This document shows positions 1 to 8,473 of a DNA stretch of 64,000 nt, piece by piece. Each line of letters opens with the position of its first letter. Position 1 is the first letter of the stretch. Source of the DNA: an uncultured Glaciecola sp. (GTDB lineage Bacteria; Pseudomonadota; Gammaproteobacteria; Enterobacterales; Alteromonadaceae); contig CANMCE010000009.1 in NCBI GenBank assembly GCA_947496235.1, positions 1-64,000 of the forward strand, written 5' to 3'. Under the pieces are notes generated by a model. The model made no database searches. It saw only the letters and a list, made by a program, of their open reading frames with translations, and was not told the origin of the DNA. The translations under genes and the position numbers were made by a program.

Positions 1-375
1 GTAAGTTTATTATTGAGTTGATTATTTTTTATCTCAACGGATTCGAGCTTTTCTGTAAACTCATTACAATTTGAAGTCTTTAAAGATACTTCTTCTTCTA
101 GTTCAGAAATTCTATTTTCGCAGGTTACGAGAGTGCCTGACATTTCTGTAAGTTTATTATTGAGTTGATTATTTTTTATCTCAACGGATTCGAGCTTTTC
201 TGTAAACTCATTACAATTTGAAGTTTTTAAAGATACTTCTTCTTCTAGTTCAGAAATTCTACTTTCGCGGGTTACGAGAGTGCCTGACATTTCTGTAAGT
301 TTATTATTGAGTTGATTATTTTTTATCTCAACGGATTCGAGCTTCTCTGTTAACTCATTACAAATTGAAGTTTTT
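1..375 (-). repeat. Tandem 147-bp in-frame repeats (seven heptads each)
   Basis: Units begin at 1, 148 and 295. The first two differ at only three positions over 147 bases. The third matches for roughly its first 80 bases and then diverges. The period of 147 bases is 49 codons, exactly seven coiled-coil heptads, so adding or losing a unit keeps both the reading frame and the heptad phase. The array continues beyond the left edge of the window, so the copy number is unknown. Confidence 0.95.
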
Positions 376-1394
376 AAAGAGATTTCATGTTCAAACTCTG
401 AAATTATTTTTTCTTGGTTACCCTTTGCTTTTGATACTTCAATCAACTCGACATTCAGTTGTTTGTATTGCACTTCAAGAATTTCATATTCAGACTTTAA
501 CTCCTTAAAGTTAGACGAGTTTGATTTTATTTCTTGTTCTAACTTTGAAATTATTTCTTGTTTTTTTTGGTTGAAAGCATTTAGTTCATTAGTCTTTTCG
601 CTTTTGACTTGTAACTCGCCTTCAATCTGTTTCTTAATTGTTAGCAATTCGGTTAATTTTATCTGTAGGTTGTCTCTTTCATCTAACACAGTTTTTAAAA
701 TAGCTTCTATTTTTTCACAGGACCTTTTGATTTCCTCAGTTTCTTGCAGTTGCTTTTCGGCTAGATTTTTAGCTTGTATCAAACAATCGACTCTTTGAAT
801 AATACAGCATTCTATTCCAGTACTAAGATTAGGTAGCACTGTAAAGTTTTCAAGTGCACCTGTCAGAGTTTCTGGAAACCTTTCTGCAAAATGAGTTAAT
901 CCATCAAGTATTACATACTCAAACTTTTCAATTAAATTTTTATCTGCACTTTCTAGCAGAAATCTTTCCCCACCGTTCACTGACAAAATCAGTATGTTCG
1001 CTTGGTCGTTTTCTGATGAAAATTTACTCAACAGGGAATTTATAGAAATACCGGCAACGATTTCTTTTGATATTAACTTTAAATTTGGATGAGAGGATGC
1101 GAGCCTCTCTTGAGACAATAGTGAATTATATCGAGGGTTGTTGTATGTAAAAACGTCACCTTTTTGATTACTTCCTGGGAAAACCCAATTTTTGAAAGAT
1201 ATTATGCCTGAATGTTTCTTAGCTTTTTGTTCCAGCGCTGCGTATAGCTGAGTTGATCCTTCGACAAGCGTTAGGTTTTCTGCTTTAAATTTTTTCAACA
1301 CAGGTATACTTGAGCCAGTCCCTGCTCCTATATAAAGTAAGGAGTTAAGAGGTTTTTGGATATACTGCAATAAATAGTTTATACACTCTTTCAT
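1..1394 (-). CDS. Methyltransferase-like protein with long repetitive coiled coil (3' end outside window)
   Basis: An uninterrupted frame of 464 codons runs from an ATG at 1394 off the left edge, so the C-terminus is missing. Residues about 19-30 read LLYIGAGTGSS, resembling motif I of SAM-dependent methyltransferases, with an acidic LVEGS about 20 residues later. Residues about 130-190 (ILSVNGGERFLLES...FEYVILDG) resemble the end of an FkbM-type methyltransferase fold. From about residue 200 the protein is a Glu/Lys/Asn/Leu-rich coiled coil, and its visible end consists of tandem 49-residue units. It starts 16 bases after the stop of the glycosyltransferase-like gene, so it is probably co-transcribed. 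A role in glycan modification or chain-length control is inference from context; the methyltransferase activity itself is not proven by the motif. Confidence 0.75.
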   Translation of the reverse strand, partial: MKECINYLLQYIQKPLNSLLYIGAGTGSSIPVLKKFKAENLTLVEGSTQLYAALEQKAKKHSGIISFKNWVFPGSNQKGDVFTYNNPRYNSLLSQERLASSHPNLKLISKEIVAGISINSLLSKFSSENDQANILILSVNGGERFLLESADKNLIEKFEYVILDGLTHFAERFPETLTGALENFTVLPNLSTGIECCIIQRVDCLIQAKNLAEKQLQETEEIKRSCEKIEAILKTVLDERDNLQIKLTELLTIKKQIEGELQVKSEKTNELNAFNQKKQEIISKLEQEIKSNSSNFKELKSEYEILEVQYKQLNVELIEVSKAKGNQEKIISEFEHEISLKTSICNELTEKLESVEIKNNQLNNKLTEMSGTLVTRESRISELEEEVSLKTSNCNEFTEKLESVEIKNNQLNNKLTEMSGTLVTCENRISELEEEVSLKTSNCNEFTEKLESVEIKNNQLNNKL

Positions 1395-1410
1395 TTCAGG
1401 TTTCCGAATA

Positions 1411-2577
1411 TCAGTCTAAAAGCCAATCTATCAAATCATTGAATAGAGTTCTAAAATAGTTGTTTCGTTTTGATTTCCTAGCGATTGAAATTGAGAGTTT
1501 CTTGAATGCAGCATTTATATAATAGGTACTTTCAAGTCGATCAAGTTCACGGGTTAACCAGCAATTCCCCTTTACTATTACGGGGATATTAAAATAAGAA
1601 GCCAGCCATACTAGTCCTGAACTTTTGTATTGATAAGCTTGTGGGCAGTGAGTGCAACATAGAAGATCTACGGACTGAATAATAACAGACAATTTAGTTA
1701 CAGACCAGAATTCCCTATATATTTTTAGTTGAGAATATTGATTAGAAATTTTTTTTAATTCTTCTATTGTGTTGTCAATCTCAAGATTCTCCCAAGGTAA
1801 AGTAAATTGAATGATCACTTCCACGGAGAAGTTAAATTGTTTGAGTATAGTAAGAGTAGTTTCAGGTAAGGTTAAAAAACCTTTACTCTTTTTAGCATCG
1901 CCGAGATATAAGAGTATACGAGGTACTGTATTTAGTGTCGTTTCTGACTGCTTTATTTGCTTCCAAGGAAGCAAATAACATGGGTGAATACCAGACATTG
2001 GAATATTTAAGGATGTATAATAGTCCAATGTTTCCTTATCTGAAGCATATAATTCAACATTAGAACAAAGAGATAGATTTTTGAAAGAAATTTGGTATTG
2101 TAGTTTTTCCTTAAGGTTACTTCTGCGATTCTGTGAAAACATACAACATATTTTATGAATTGTTTGTAGTTTTCCAAATTTCACATGTTGCAAGGCTAAA
2201 TTCAACGCGCAAGCATGGTCCCAGTTAAGACTCGGATAAAAGCAAACAATCTTTGTGTTGCTGTCAAAATCACTTAAGTATTGCTTTAACGCTTCAATAT
2301 ATTCGATAGCTAGTTGTCTAATGTATGACTGAATCGATGATAGACTAACATTACTATCATTTGAAAAGTGCTCATAGAAATTCTGATTAAAATGCTTATT
2401 TACGGTAAACCCTCTTTCAATTGCATCATCCAAGAACCGACGATCAATTTCCTGATGTACGAAAAAGTGAATATTGATGTTAGCTTGATCATGTTTTACT
2501 AGAAAATTGTTTAATAGAGCAGCGTGATGCCCGCCTGCCTCCATCATACCAGGATCAATTATGCAAATTTGCTGCAT
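1411..2577 (-). CDS. Glycosyltransferase-like protein
   Basis: A 388-residue protein without membrane segments. The N-terminus (CIIDPGMMEAGGHH) has a GGHH loop like the N-terminal Gly-rich loop of GT-B enzymes. Residues 222-234 (LLYLGDAKKSKGF) look like the start of the C-terminal nucleotide-sugar domain, where GT4 enzymes have a G-x-x-x-x-x-K-G motif. Residues 316-336 (KSSGLVWLASYFNIPVIV) resemble the donor-binding segment that chooses a favoured neighbour. I infer a GT-B, possibly GT4-like, glycosyltransferase; the sugar and acceptor are not visible. It begins two bases after the stop of the upstream 820-residue gene and is followed after 16 bases by the coiled-coil gene, so the three form one leftward operon. 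Confidence 0.65.
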   Translation of the reverse strand: MQQICIIDPGMMEAGGHHAALLNNFLVKHDQANINIHFFVHQEIDRRFLDDAIERGFTVNKHFNQNFYEHFSNDSNVSLSSIQSYIRQLAIEYIEALKQYLSDFDSNTKIVCFYPSLNWDHACALNLALQHVKFGKLQTIHKICCMFSQNRRSNLKEKLQYQISFKNLSLCSNVELYASDKETLDYYTSLNIPMSGIHPCYLLPWKQIKQSETTLNTVPRILLYLGDAKKSKGFLTLPETTLTILKQFNFSVEVIIQFTLPWENLEIDNTIEELKKISNQYSQLKIYREFWSVTKLSVIIQSVDLLCCTHCPQAYQYKSSGLVWLASYFNIPVIVKGNCWLTRELDRLESTYYINAAFKKLSISIARKSKRNNYFRTLFNDLIDWLLD

Positions 2578-2579
2578 AG

Positions 2580-5042
2580 CTATTTAGTATTCTTTTTTTT
2601 GTTTTTTATTAGATTCTGCCACATCAATCGAATAAGGTCATCCAAATCCTCTATTTGATTTACATCGTTTTCAATTTGGTTATATAAACATATTAACCAC
2701 GCGAAATCTCCACCATCGTTAGTTTTAGCAAAAGATTTAATAGAATCAAATGGTATCAAAACTCGTGGGCCGTATTCGTCTTCTCCAAAATATTCTGTCT
2801 CACAAAACTGAACATCATTTGTACCATTTCTCAATTCAAAAAATAACTCGGATTCAAATGTGTCTGAATTAATATTTTCTGCTTTCAGCTTTATTTGAAG
2901 CTTTTCTTCTGAATCGGTAAAGACTATATGCTGATAACTACCTAAACTCACTATTTCCAAAAAAGTTAACTCAATCGGATTGCTATCCTTAGTAGAATTC
3001 GGCTCTTTGGTTATAGATGGTCCTATTGAAGCAGAAGATTCAATTGGAGATAAAACTTTCTCGGAAATTGCAGATATCCATTCGTATTTACTTCTATTGG
3101 TTTCTTTGTTCTCAAAGCTGAGCTTTTGTAAAATACTAGGAAGGTTACTTCGTAAGTGTTTTATTAATATTCTGTCTTGTAGCGCCAGATCCAATTGAGC
3201 GACATCTGCATCTAGAGAAACGAGATATTTGGGACCAAACTCGTCTGATTCGTTTGGAGGCCAAGAAAACAGCTGAGCACTACCATCTTCTAGTTCTCTA
3301 AATTCGAGGTATAGGGAATCACTAAAATGCTCGGTATCAGCTGAACCTATATTTAACGCGAGAATTTTACATTCTAGGGCGTCACGCCAAACATTCCCCA
3401 CAAGCAAGTGATCAAACTTAATCCAAAGATGCTCATATCCCTCACTATGATATTCTTCTTTCAACACTACTGAATCTAAACTAAGCCAGACTGGCAAAGT
3501 GTCTACATGTTCTGCTAAAGTGCGGGACGCTTTGCGCCAATTTAGCCATTCTTGAGCCTCAAGTTCAGCGTCACATTCTACCTTAATATTGTTGGATTGA
3601 AGCAATTCAGCTATGGCATTAATCGTGCTCATTATTAAAATCCGTTCGCTTGCATTAAAACGATTAATACTTTTTTGCAATGCTTCTTTTTGGCTTTCAG
3701 GGGCAGTCGCGAAGTATCTCAGATATGGACCAAATTCGTCTTGAGAATCGTCAAAAGATCTAAATAAAGATTCATTCGAATGTCTGAATTCAATACCGTA
3801 GTGGTTTGCAATATTTAGAAGTTTGGCATCTAAATTGTCTATAACTCTTCCGTCTGCAAGTTCTACATTACTTAATCTCAAATGAATGTCTTCATAACCA
3901 TCGGTTTTATACCTCTGAGTAATTGTAACTCTTTCAGCTTTAACTCTGTCAAAAACCTTGTTCATTATGATTGGCATAAAATTCCTTCTTTTTCGCTTAT
4001 TATAGGTTTCATGAAATGCTAAATAATAATACTCTAATTCTTCTTGTAACTGATTAATTTGTAAACTTGCTAATTCGAGTTCAATGTTTAACTGTTCAGT
4101 TGAGTTTTTCTCGTCATCTAAAAGTGATTTCTCAATCTTACTATCTAACTCTTCTACAAGTTTTGCATTTTCTTTTTCAAATTCATTCGATCGAAGTTTT
4201 TGAAGATCTAATTCCTGTCGTGTTTCTTCTAAAATCGAAGCAATGTTTAACTTCTCATTTTCTAGGTATTGATTTTGCTTTTCCACTGAAGCAAGGGAGA
4301 CTAACTTTTTCTTTAGATGTTTAAATTCTTTCTCAATGTCTCCATAGTAGGTTTGTTTATTTTTTAAATCAGTAAGCTGCGATAATATTGAGTTCAAAGT
4401 TGCTACATTATTTTTTAAATCAGAGCTATTTGGCGAAAGGTGGGGCGAAAATTGTCCAAGAAGCCTAGCAGAAGATAATGCTTCATCAAAGAGTTCAAAC
4501 GGCTCCTCTTCTTCAATTAGTGACAAGTAACTAATATGTTGTGATAGCAACTCTTCTAAAAAAGGGGAGGAACAGGGCGCAGGTTGCTTTTTAACTATGC
4601 CGAACATCTCGCTAATAAAATCTAAATCGTGTTTTCTTATATCTTCTAGATTCATTAATGAAGCTGCCGGTAGATTTTTCAAGGATACTAATGCCTCATT
4701 GAGCGTTTTCCCCCATATTTCTATATCATCTTCTATCCCTGATTGACCGTTTGACTGATAAAGTCTTTGCTCCAAATAAATCAAAGGAGAGCTAAATAAC
4801 AGCACAATATTGACGCTGCTATATTCTGCAAAGAATTCATAATTTTCGTCGAATGATTCTATTATTAGAGCTTTGAGGTTTGGATTTTCAATCTTTTCTT
4901 TCAAAAGCGACGCAAAAGATGTTTCTTTTGTTGCGTCTTTTGATTTGTCTATCAATGAATATTCGATTTCATGATATAGGAATAATTCTCGCAAAGAAGA
5001 AAGTCGCAGTTCTCCAACAGCAACAAATATGGTTAATGGCAT
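2580..5042 (-). CDS. Protein of unknown function with coiled coil and three DE[FY]GP domains
   Basis: I do not recognise this family. I chose the ATG at 5042 (820 residues) because GGGGA lies five bases upstream, while an ATG seven codons earlier has no ribosome binding site. Residues 1-200 are globular, with a segment (NIVLLFSSPLIYLEQRL) reminiscent of sulfotransferase-like P-loop proteins but without a convincing P-loop. Residues about 233-343 form a coiled coil. The rest holds three divergent copies of a roughly 110-residue domain, each with a GY[EQ][DH] start and a DE[FY]GP signature at 435-439, 600-604 and 755-759. A linker rich in Ser, Pro and Thr precedes the third copy. It is the first gene of the leftward operon with the glycosyltransferase-like and coiled-coil genes; a role in surface polysaccharide work is inference. 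Confidence 0.7.
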   Translation of the reverse strand: MPLTIFVAVGELRLSSLRELFLYHEIEYSLIDKSKDATKETSFASLLKEKIENPNLKALIIESFDENYEFFAEYSSVNIVLLFSSPLIYLEQRLYQSNGQSGIEDDIEIWGKTLNEALVSLKNLPAASLMNLEDIRKHDLDFISEMFGIVKKQPAPCSSPFLEELLSQHISYLSLIEEEEPFELFDEALSSARLLGQFSPHLSPNSSDLKNNVATLNSILSQLTDLKNKQTYYGDIEKEFKHLKKKLVSLASVEKQNQYLENEKLNIASILEETRQELDLQKLRSNEFEKENAKLVEELDSKIEKSLLDDEKNSTEQLNIELELASLQINQLQEELEYYYLAFHETYNKRKRRNFMPIIMNKVFDRVKAERVTITQRYKTDGYEDIHLRLSNVELADGRVIDNLDAKLLNIANHYGIEFRHSNESLFRSFDDSQDEFGPYLRYFATAPESQKEALQKSINRFNASERILIMSTINAIAELLQSNNIKVECDAELEAQEWLNWRKASRTLAEHVDTLPVWLSLDSVVLKEEYHSEGYEHLWIKFDHLLVGNVWRDALECKILALNIGSADTEHFSDSLYLEFRELEDGSAQLFSWPPNESDEFGPKYLVSLDADVAQLDLALQDRILIKHLRSNLPSILQKLSFENKETNRSKYEWISAISEKVLSPIESSASIGPSITKEPNSTKDSNPIELTFLEIVSLGSYQHIVFTDSEEKLQIKLKAENINSDTFESELFFELRNGTNDVQFCETEYFGEDEYGPRVLIPFDSIKSFAKTNDGGDFAWLICLYNQIENDVNQIEDLDDLIRLMWQNLIKNKKKNTK

Positions 5043-5434
5043 GGTGTCCCCAAGATTAATCATGTTTTTATGTTTTTATTATTTACGATTTAATTGTAAC
5101 GTTTAATACGTATTTATTACACTAAAATCGAATATTTGACTAATAATATAGAATAAAAATATTGATTTCATTCTTAGAAGAGGTGGTTCTGTTGTTATTT
5201 GGCTAATTTCTATGAAAGCCTGTTAGCTTTCATTTTATCTCTAATTCTCAATCTTGGTATCCCCTAAATTGGTGTATCATCAAATGCTGAATAAAACAGT
5301 GCTCCACACCTCGTTTTTAAAATTACTTGGGGATAATAAATAATTAACCTTCTTAATGTTGAAGTACATATTGTAAGAGCCCTAAGATAACTATCAAAGG
5401 GCAAGCCTGAACGGCAATCGCTTGAAGATGCAGC
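5043..5434. other. Intergenic stretch upstream of the leftward operon
   Basis: No convincing gene is seen in these 392 bases. They are strongly AT-rich and presumably hold the promoter of the leftward three-gene operon. A hairpin with an 8-bp stem (ATGAAAGC / GCTTTCAT, 5212-5233, six-base loop) lies in the middle; it lacks a clear T-run on either strand. Confidence 0.5.
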
Positions 5435-5743
5435 TTAGTTACCTATGGTCACTTTATCTATCATCTTAGCCAACATTTTCTCACCAATCCCCTTAACATT
5501 AACCAACTCTTCAACACTGGTGAAATTGCCATTGCGGTCACGGTAAGCCACTATAGCTTCGGCTTTTTTAACGCCAACACCAGGTAGGGTACTTAAGGTT
5601 TTAATGTCGGCGGTATTAATGTTAATCCGCTCAGACTGTTCGCTTTGGGTCTCTTTATCTGTCATGGCAAAAGCTTGCTGTTGAGAGTAAATGCTGACCC
5701 CCATTAACAAAAATAGTAGTGTAATCCATGTAGTAAGTTTCAT
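5435..5743 (-). CDS. comEA: ComEA-family helix-hairpin-helix protein
   Basis: A 102-residue exported protein. Residues 1-26 form a signal peptide ending in AFA. Residues about 40-100 are two helix-hairpin-helix motifs, ININTADIKTLSTLPGVG and VEELVNVKGIGEKMLAKM, the arrangement of the ComEA family that binds double-stranded DNA non-specifically in the periplasm. In naturally competent gammaproteobacteria such short ComEA proteins ratchet incoming DNA through the outer membrane. A strong AAGGAG site precedes the ATG. It is monocistronic and no other competence gene is nearby, so uptake is a family-level inference. The length matches the short, anchor-free ComEA of Vibrio rather than the longer Bacillus form. 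Confidence 0.85.
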   Translation of the reverse strand: MKLTTWITLLFLLMGVSIYSQQQAFAMTDKETQSEQSERININTADIKTLSTLPGVGVKKAEAIVAYRDRNGNFTSVEELVNVKGIGEKMLAKMIDKVTIGN

Positions 5744-5860
5744 ATCTTTCTCCTTGGTAAATAATAATTGTGATGAATAAATTCACCATCTCTATGCTAA
5801 TCAAGGAAACATAAAAAAATAACTGTACGAGGGGATAGATTATTGTGAAAGGGGCATAAA

Positions 5861-5892
5861 AAAACCTGAAATAGATATCTATTTCAGGTTTT
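5861..5892 (-). terminator. Perfect 32-base palindromic terminator
   Basis: Sixteen bases are followed by their exact reverse complement, centred on GATATC. On the minus strand the stem runs into seven T residues, so it should terminate the isocitrate dehydrogenase gene; on the plus strand it is followed by only five T residues. Confidence 0.85.
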
Positions 5893-5912
5893 TAAAGATA
5901 ATTGAAAACTAT

Positions 5913-6920
5913 TTATAGTCTGTCTAAAACAGCTTGCGTAAAGTCAGTTGTACCGTGCTCGCCACCTAGATCACGAGTTGTGCGGTCACCTGATTCAATA
6001 ACATCTTTAAGCGCAGAGCGAATTTTTTCTGCTTTATCTGCCATACCTAAATATTCAAGCATTTGTACAGAGGCTAAGATCACTGATGTAGGATTTGCAA
6101 GGTTTTTACCCGCGATATCAGGCGCTGAGCCGTGAACCGCTTCGAATATCGCACAATCTGTTCCGATATTAGCACCCGGTGCCATACCTAAGCCGCCGAC
6201 AAGGCCTGCACAAAGATCTGATAGAATGTCACCGAACAGGTTGGTGGTCACTATTACGTCAAATTGATGAGGGTTCATTACAAGCTGCATACAGCAGTTG
6301 TCTACGATCATCTCAGTTGATTCGATATCTGGATATCTTGCACCCACTTCACGGGCAACTTTTAAGAATAAACCAGAAGTAGATTTTAAGATGTTTGCTT
6401 TATGGACAGCAGTGACTTTCTTACGACCTTCACGACGCGCTAATTGATATGCAAACTCAACAATTTTTTCAGCGCCATCTCGTGTGATTTTACTCATGGC
6501 TTCAGCTTCTTGACCATCATCAGACACTTTTTGGCCTAAGCCTGAGTACATACCTTGGGTGTTTTCACGTACAGTGATGATGTCGATATCTTCATATCGC
6601 GCTTTTGTTCCCTTGAATGAAAGTACCGGGCGCAAGTTTGCGTATAAATTAAACTGTTTGCGAAGACTCACATTAATCGAAGTAAATCCCTCTCCTACTG
6701 GAGTAGTGAGCGGGCCTTTTAACGCAATTTTATTTTTTGCAATTAACTCTTTGGTTTCTTCAGGTAAAAGATCACCGTGATTCTCTAATGCTACCAGGCC
6801 GGCATCGGCATAATCATATGCGAAATCGCAACCTACTTTGTCTAAAATTTGTATGGCTGCATCAATTATATCGGGACCTATACCGTCACCACGTATAACA
6901 GTTATTCGTTGTTGGGACAT
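5913..6920 (-). CDS. Isocitrate dehydrogenase, NAD-type
   Basis: A 335-residue member of the isocitrate/isopropylmalate dehydrogenase family, catalysing oxidative decarboxylation of isocitrate to 2-oxoglutarate in the TCA cycle. Visible motifs are RGDGIGP near the N-terminus, the substrate loop S81-x-N83-x-x-x-R87 (FTSINVSLR), TVRENTQGMYSG, the catalytic-lysine segment VHKANILK, and the metal-binding segment TNLFGDILSD. Where E. coli Icd has the NADP-selecting Lys-Tyr pair after HGTAP, this protein has Asp-Ile (HGSAPDIAG), which predicts NAD. It is much shorter than E. coli Icd (416 residues). Homoisocitrate or isopropylmalate specificity is less likely given the Ser-Ile-Asn loop. It is monocistronic and ends at a strong palindromic terminator. 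Confidence 0.88.
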   Translation of the reverse strand: MSQQRITVIRGDGIGPDIIDAAIQILDKVGCDFAYDYADAGLVALENHGDLLPEETKELIAKNKIALKGPLTTPVGEGFTSINVSLRKQFNLYANLRPVLSFKGTKARYEDIDIITVRENTQGMYSGLGQKVSDDGQEAEAMSKITRDGAEKIVEFAYQLARREGRKKVTAVHKANILKSTSGLFLKVAREVGARYPDIESTEMIVDNCCMQLVMNPHQFDVIVTTNLFGDILSDLCAGLVGGLGMAPGANIGTDCAIFEAVHGSAPDIAGKNLANPTSVILASVQMLEYLGMADKAEKIRSALKDVIESGDRTTRDLGGEHGTTDFTQAVLDRL

Positions 6921-7013
6921 TCTTCTACTTTCCTAAATTAAATCGCAGGTATTCTACATTACATAAAAAGCTGATCAAAGGGCTATTCATCAGTTCTTGC
7001 ACAGATACAGCAC

Positions 7014-8375
7014 TTATACTTCGACTCGGTAGCAGGGATGATATTCACTACCTGGAAGTTTCATTCTACCTTGCTCAACAAAAGATGTAAGTAACTTATC
7101 CATATGTGCCATCAAAGTCTTATCTCCTTTCAGCACAAAAGGTCCTTTAGCGTGAATCTGTTTAACCCCTTCAGCTTTTACATTACCCGCTACAATACCT
7201 GAAAAACACTTTCTGAGATTGGCAGCTAAGTCCCCTGCAGATTGATCTAAACTTAAATCCAAAGCCGCCATGGACTCATGAGTCGGTTCAAAGGGATGTT
7301 GGAAATCATCGGGTATTTGTAAGCGCCAATTAAAATTAAATGAGTCTCCATGTTGTTTTCTAAACACTAAAACATCGTGTTGAATTTCATCTAACCTAGC
7401 GGCTACTTTTTGTGCGTCGCCGACTACAATTTCATATTTCGATTGCGCTTCTTCGCCTAACGTATCAGCGATAAAGTTGTCGATAGCATTAAAGTAGTCT
7501 GCTTTATTTTCAGGGCCCGTTAAGATCACAGGCAATACTTGATCAGCATTTTCAGCCTGCAATAATAAGCCCAATAAATACAATAATTCTTCAGCTGTAC
7601 CTACGCCGCCAGGAAATATAACAATACCATGGGAAGCGCGGACAAAGGCTTCAAGGCGCTTTTCAATATCAGGCATGATAATAAGTTCATTTACGATGGC
7701 ATTTGGTGGCTCTGCGGCAATAATGCTAGGTTCAGTGATGCCAACGTATCGACCGTTCTTTATTCGCTGTTTAGCGTGTCCAATAGCAGCTCCTTTCATG
7801 GGGCCTTTCATCGCACCTGGTCCACAACCAGTACAAATATTAAACCCGCGTAAACCCAGTTGATATCCGACTTCTTTGGTAAATTTATATTCTTCTTTGT
7901 TAATTGAATGACCTCCCCAACAGACGATTAATTTGGAAGGCTCAGAAGCGCTGAGTGCATTCGCGTGACGTAACATATCAAATACCATGTGGGTGGTAAT
8001 GTGGTTCTCGTCAGCTTGGTTCTCAAAGCTATACTGATGTTTTGCGCTCATGTAGAGCATATCTCTCAATACAGCGAACAAATGCTCATGCACACCTAAA
8101 ATAAGCTTTCCATCTACGAAAGCTACTTCAGGTGGATTTATCAATTCTATTTTGACACCACGCTCTTTGCGAACTAAGCGCACATCAAAATCTTTGAATT
8201 CATCAAACAAGGCTTCTGAATCATCTTGTTCTACACCTGAATTCAAAACGGCTAAACAGCAGTTTCTAAACGTGCGGTAAAGTTCTGTAGAGGTGGAAGT
8301 GGCTAGTTGGTTGACTTCAAGTTGTGACAGTTGACTCATCCAACCAACAGGGTTTAGTTGTACGGTTTTAGTCAT
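7014..8375 (-). CDS. ppnN: Nucleotide 5'-monophosphate nucleosidase PpnN
   Basis: A 453-residue protein matching the length of E. coli PpnN (YgdH). Its central LOG/lysine-decarboxylase-like domain carries GCGPGAMKGPMKG and the nucleotide-binding PGGVGTAEELLYLLG signature. Flanking N- and C-terminal domains are the PpnN-specific parts; in E. coli the enzyme binds (p)ppGpp. It hydrolyses nucleoside monophosphates to base and ribose 5-phosphate, helping adjust purine pools during starvation. It lies next to queF on the same strand, with syd divergent, the same local set as in E. coli. About 100 bases separate it from queF, so it may have its own promoter. Confidence 0.93.
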   Translation of the reverse strand: MTKTVQLNPVGWMSQLSQLEVNQLATSTSTELYRTFRNCCLAVLNSGVEQDDSEALFDEFKDFDVRLVRKERGVKIELINPPEVAFVDGKLILGVHEHLFAVLRDMLYMSAKHQYSFENQADENHITTHMVFDMLRHANALSASEPSKLIVCWGGHSINKEEYKFTKEVGYQLGLRGFNICTGCGPGAMKGPMKGAAIGHAKQRIKNGRYVGITEPSIIAAEPPNAIVNELIIMPDIEKRLEAFVRASHGIVIFPGGVGTAEELLYLLGLLLQAENADQVLPVILTGPENKADYFNAIDNFIADTLGEEAQSKYEIVVGDAQKVAARLDEIQHDVLVFRKQHGDSFNFNWRLQIPDDFQHPFEPTHESMAALDLSLDQSAGDLAANLRKCFSGIVAGNVKAEGVKQIHAKGPFVLKGDKTLMAHMDKLLTSFVEQGRMKLPGSEYHPCYRVEV

Positions 8376-8473
8376 TCATCTTCCTTTAATATAATATTGT
8401 GTGTTTTTTTATTCATTTTGTTGTATCGGCGCTTGCTTGTTCTTCATCAATAACTGATACAAGTGTAAAAGTG

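Noticed and set aside
463-1045. Plus-strand open frames of 111 and 63 codons
   Set aside because: They lie antisense to the long coiled-coil gene on the minus strand, have low-complexity Ser/Phe/Cys-rich translations and no ribosome binding sites.
5212-5233. Hairpin ATGAAAGC / GCTTTCAT as a terminator
   Set aside because: No gene ends near it on either strand and no T-run follows, so a terminator call is not supported.
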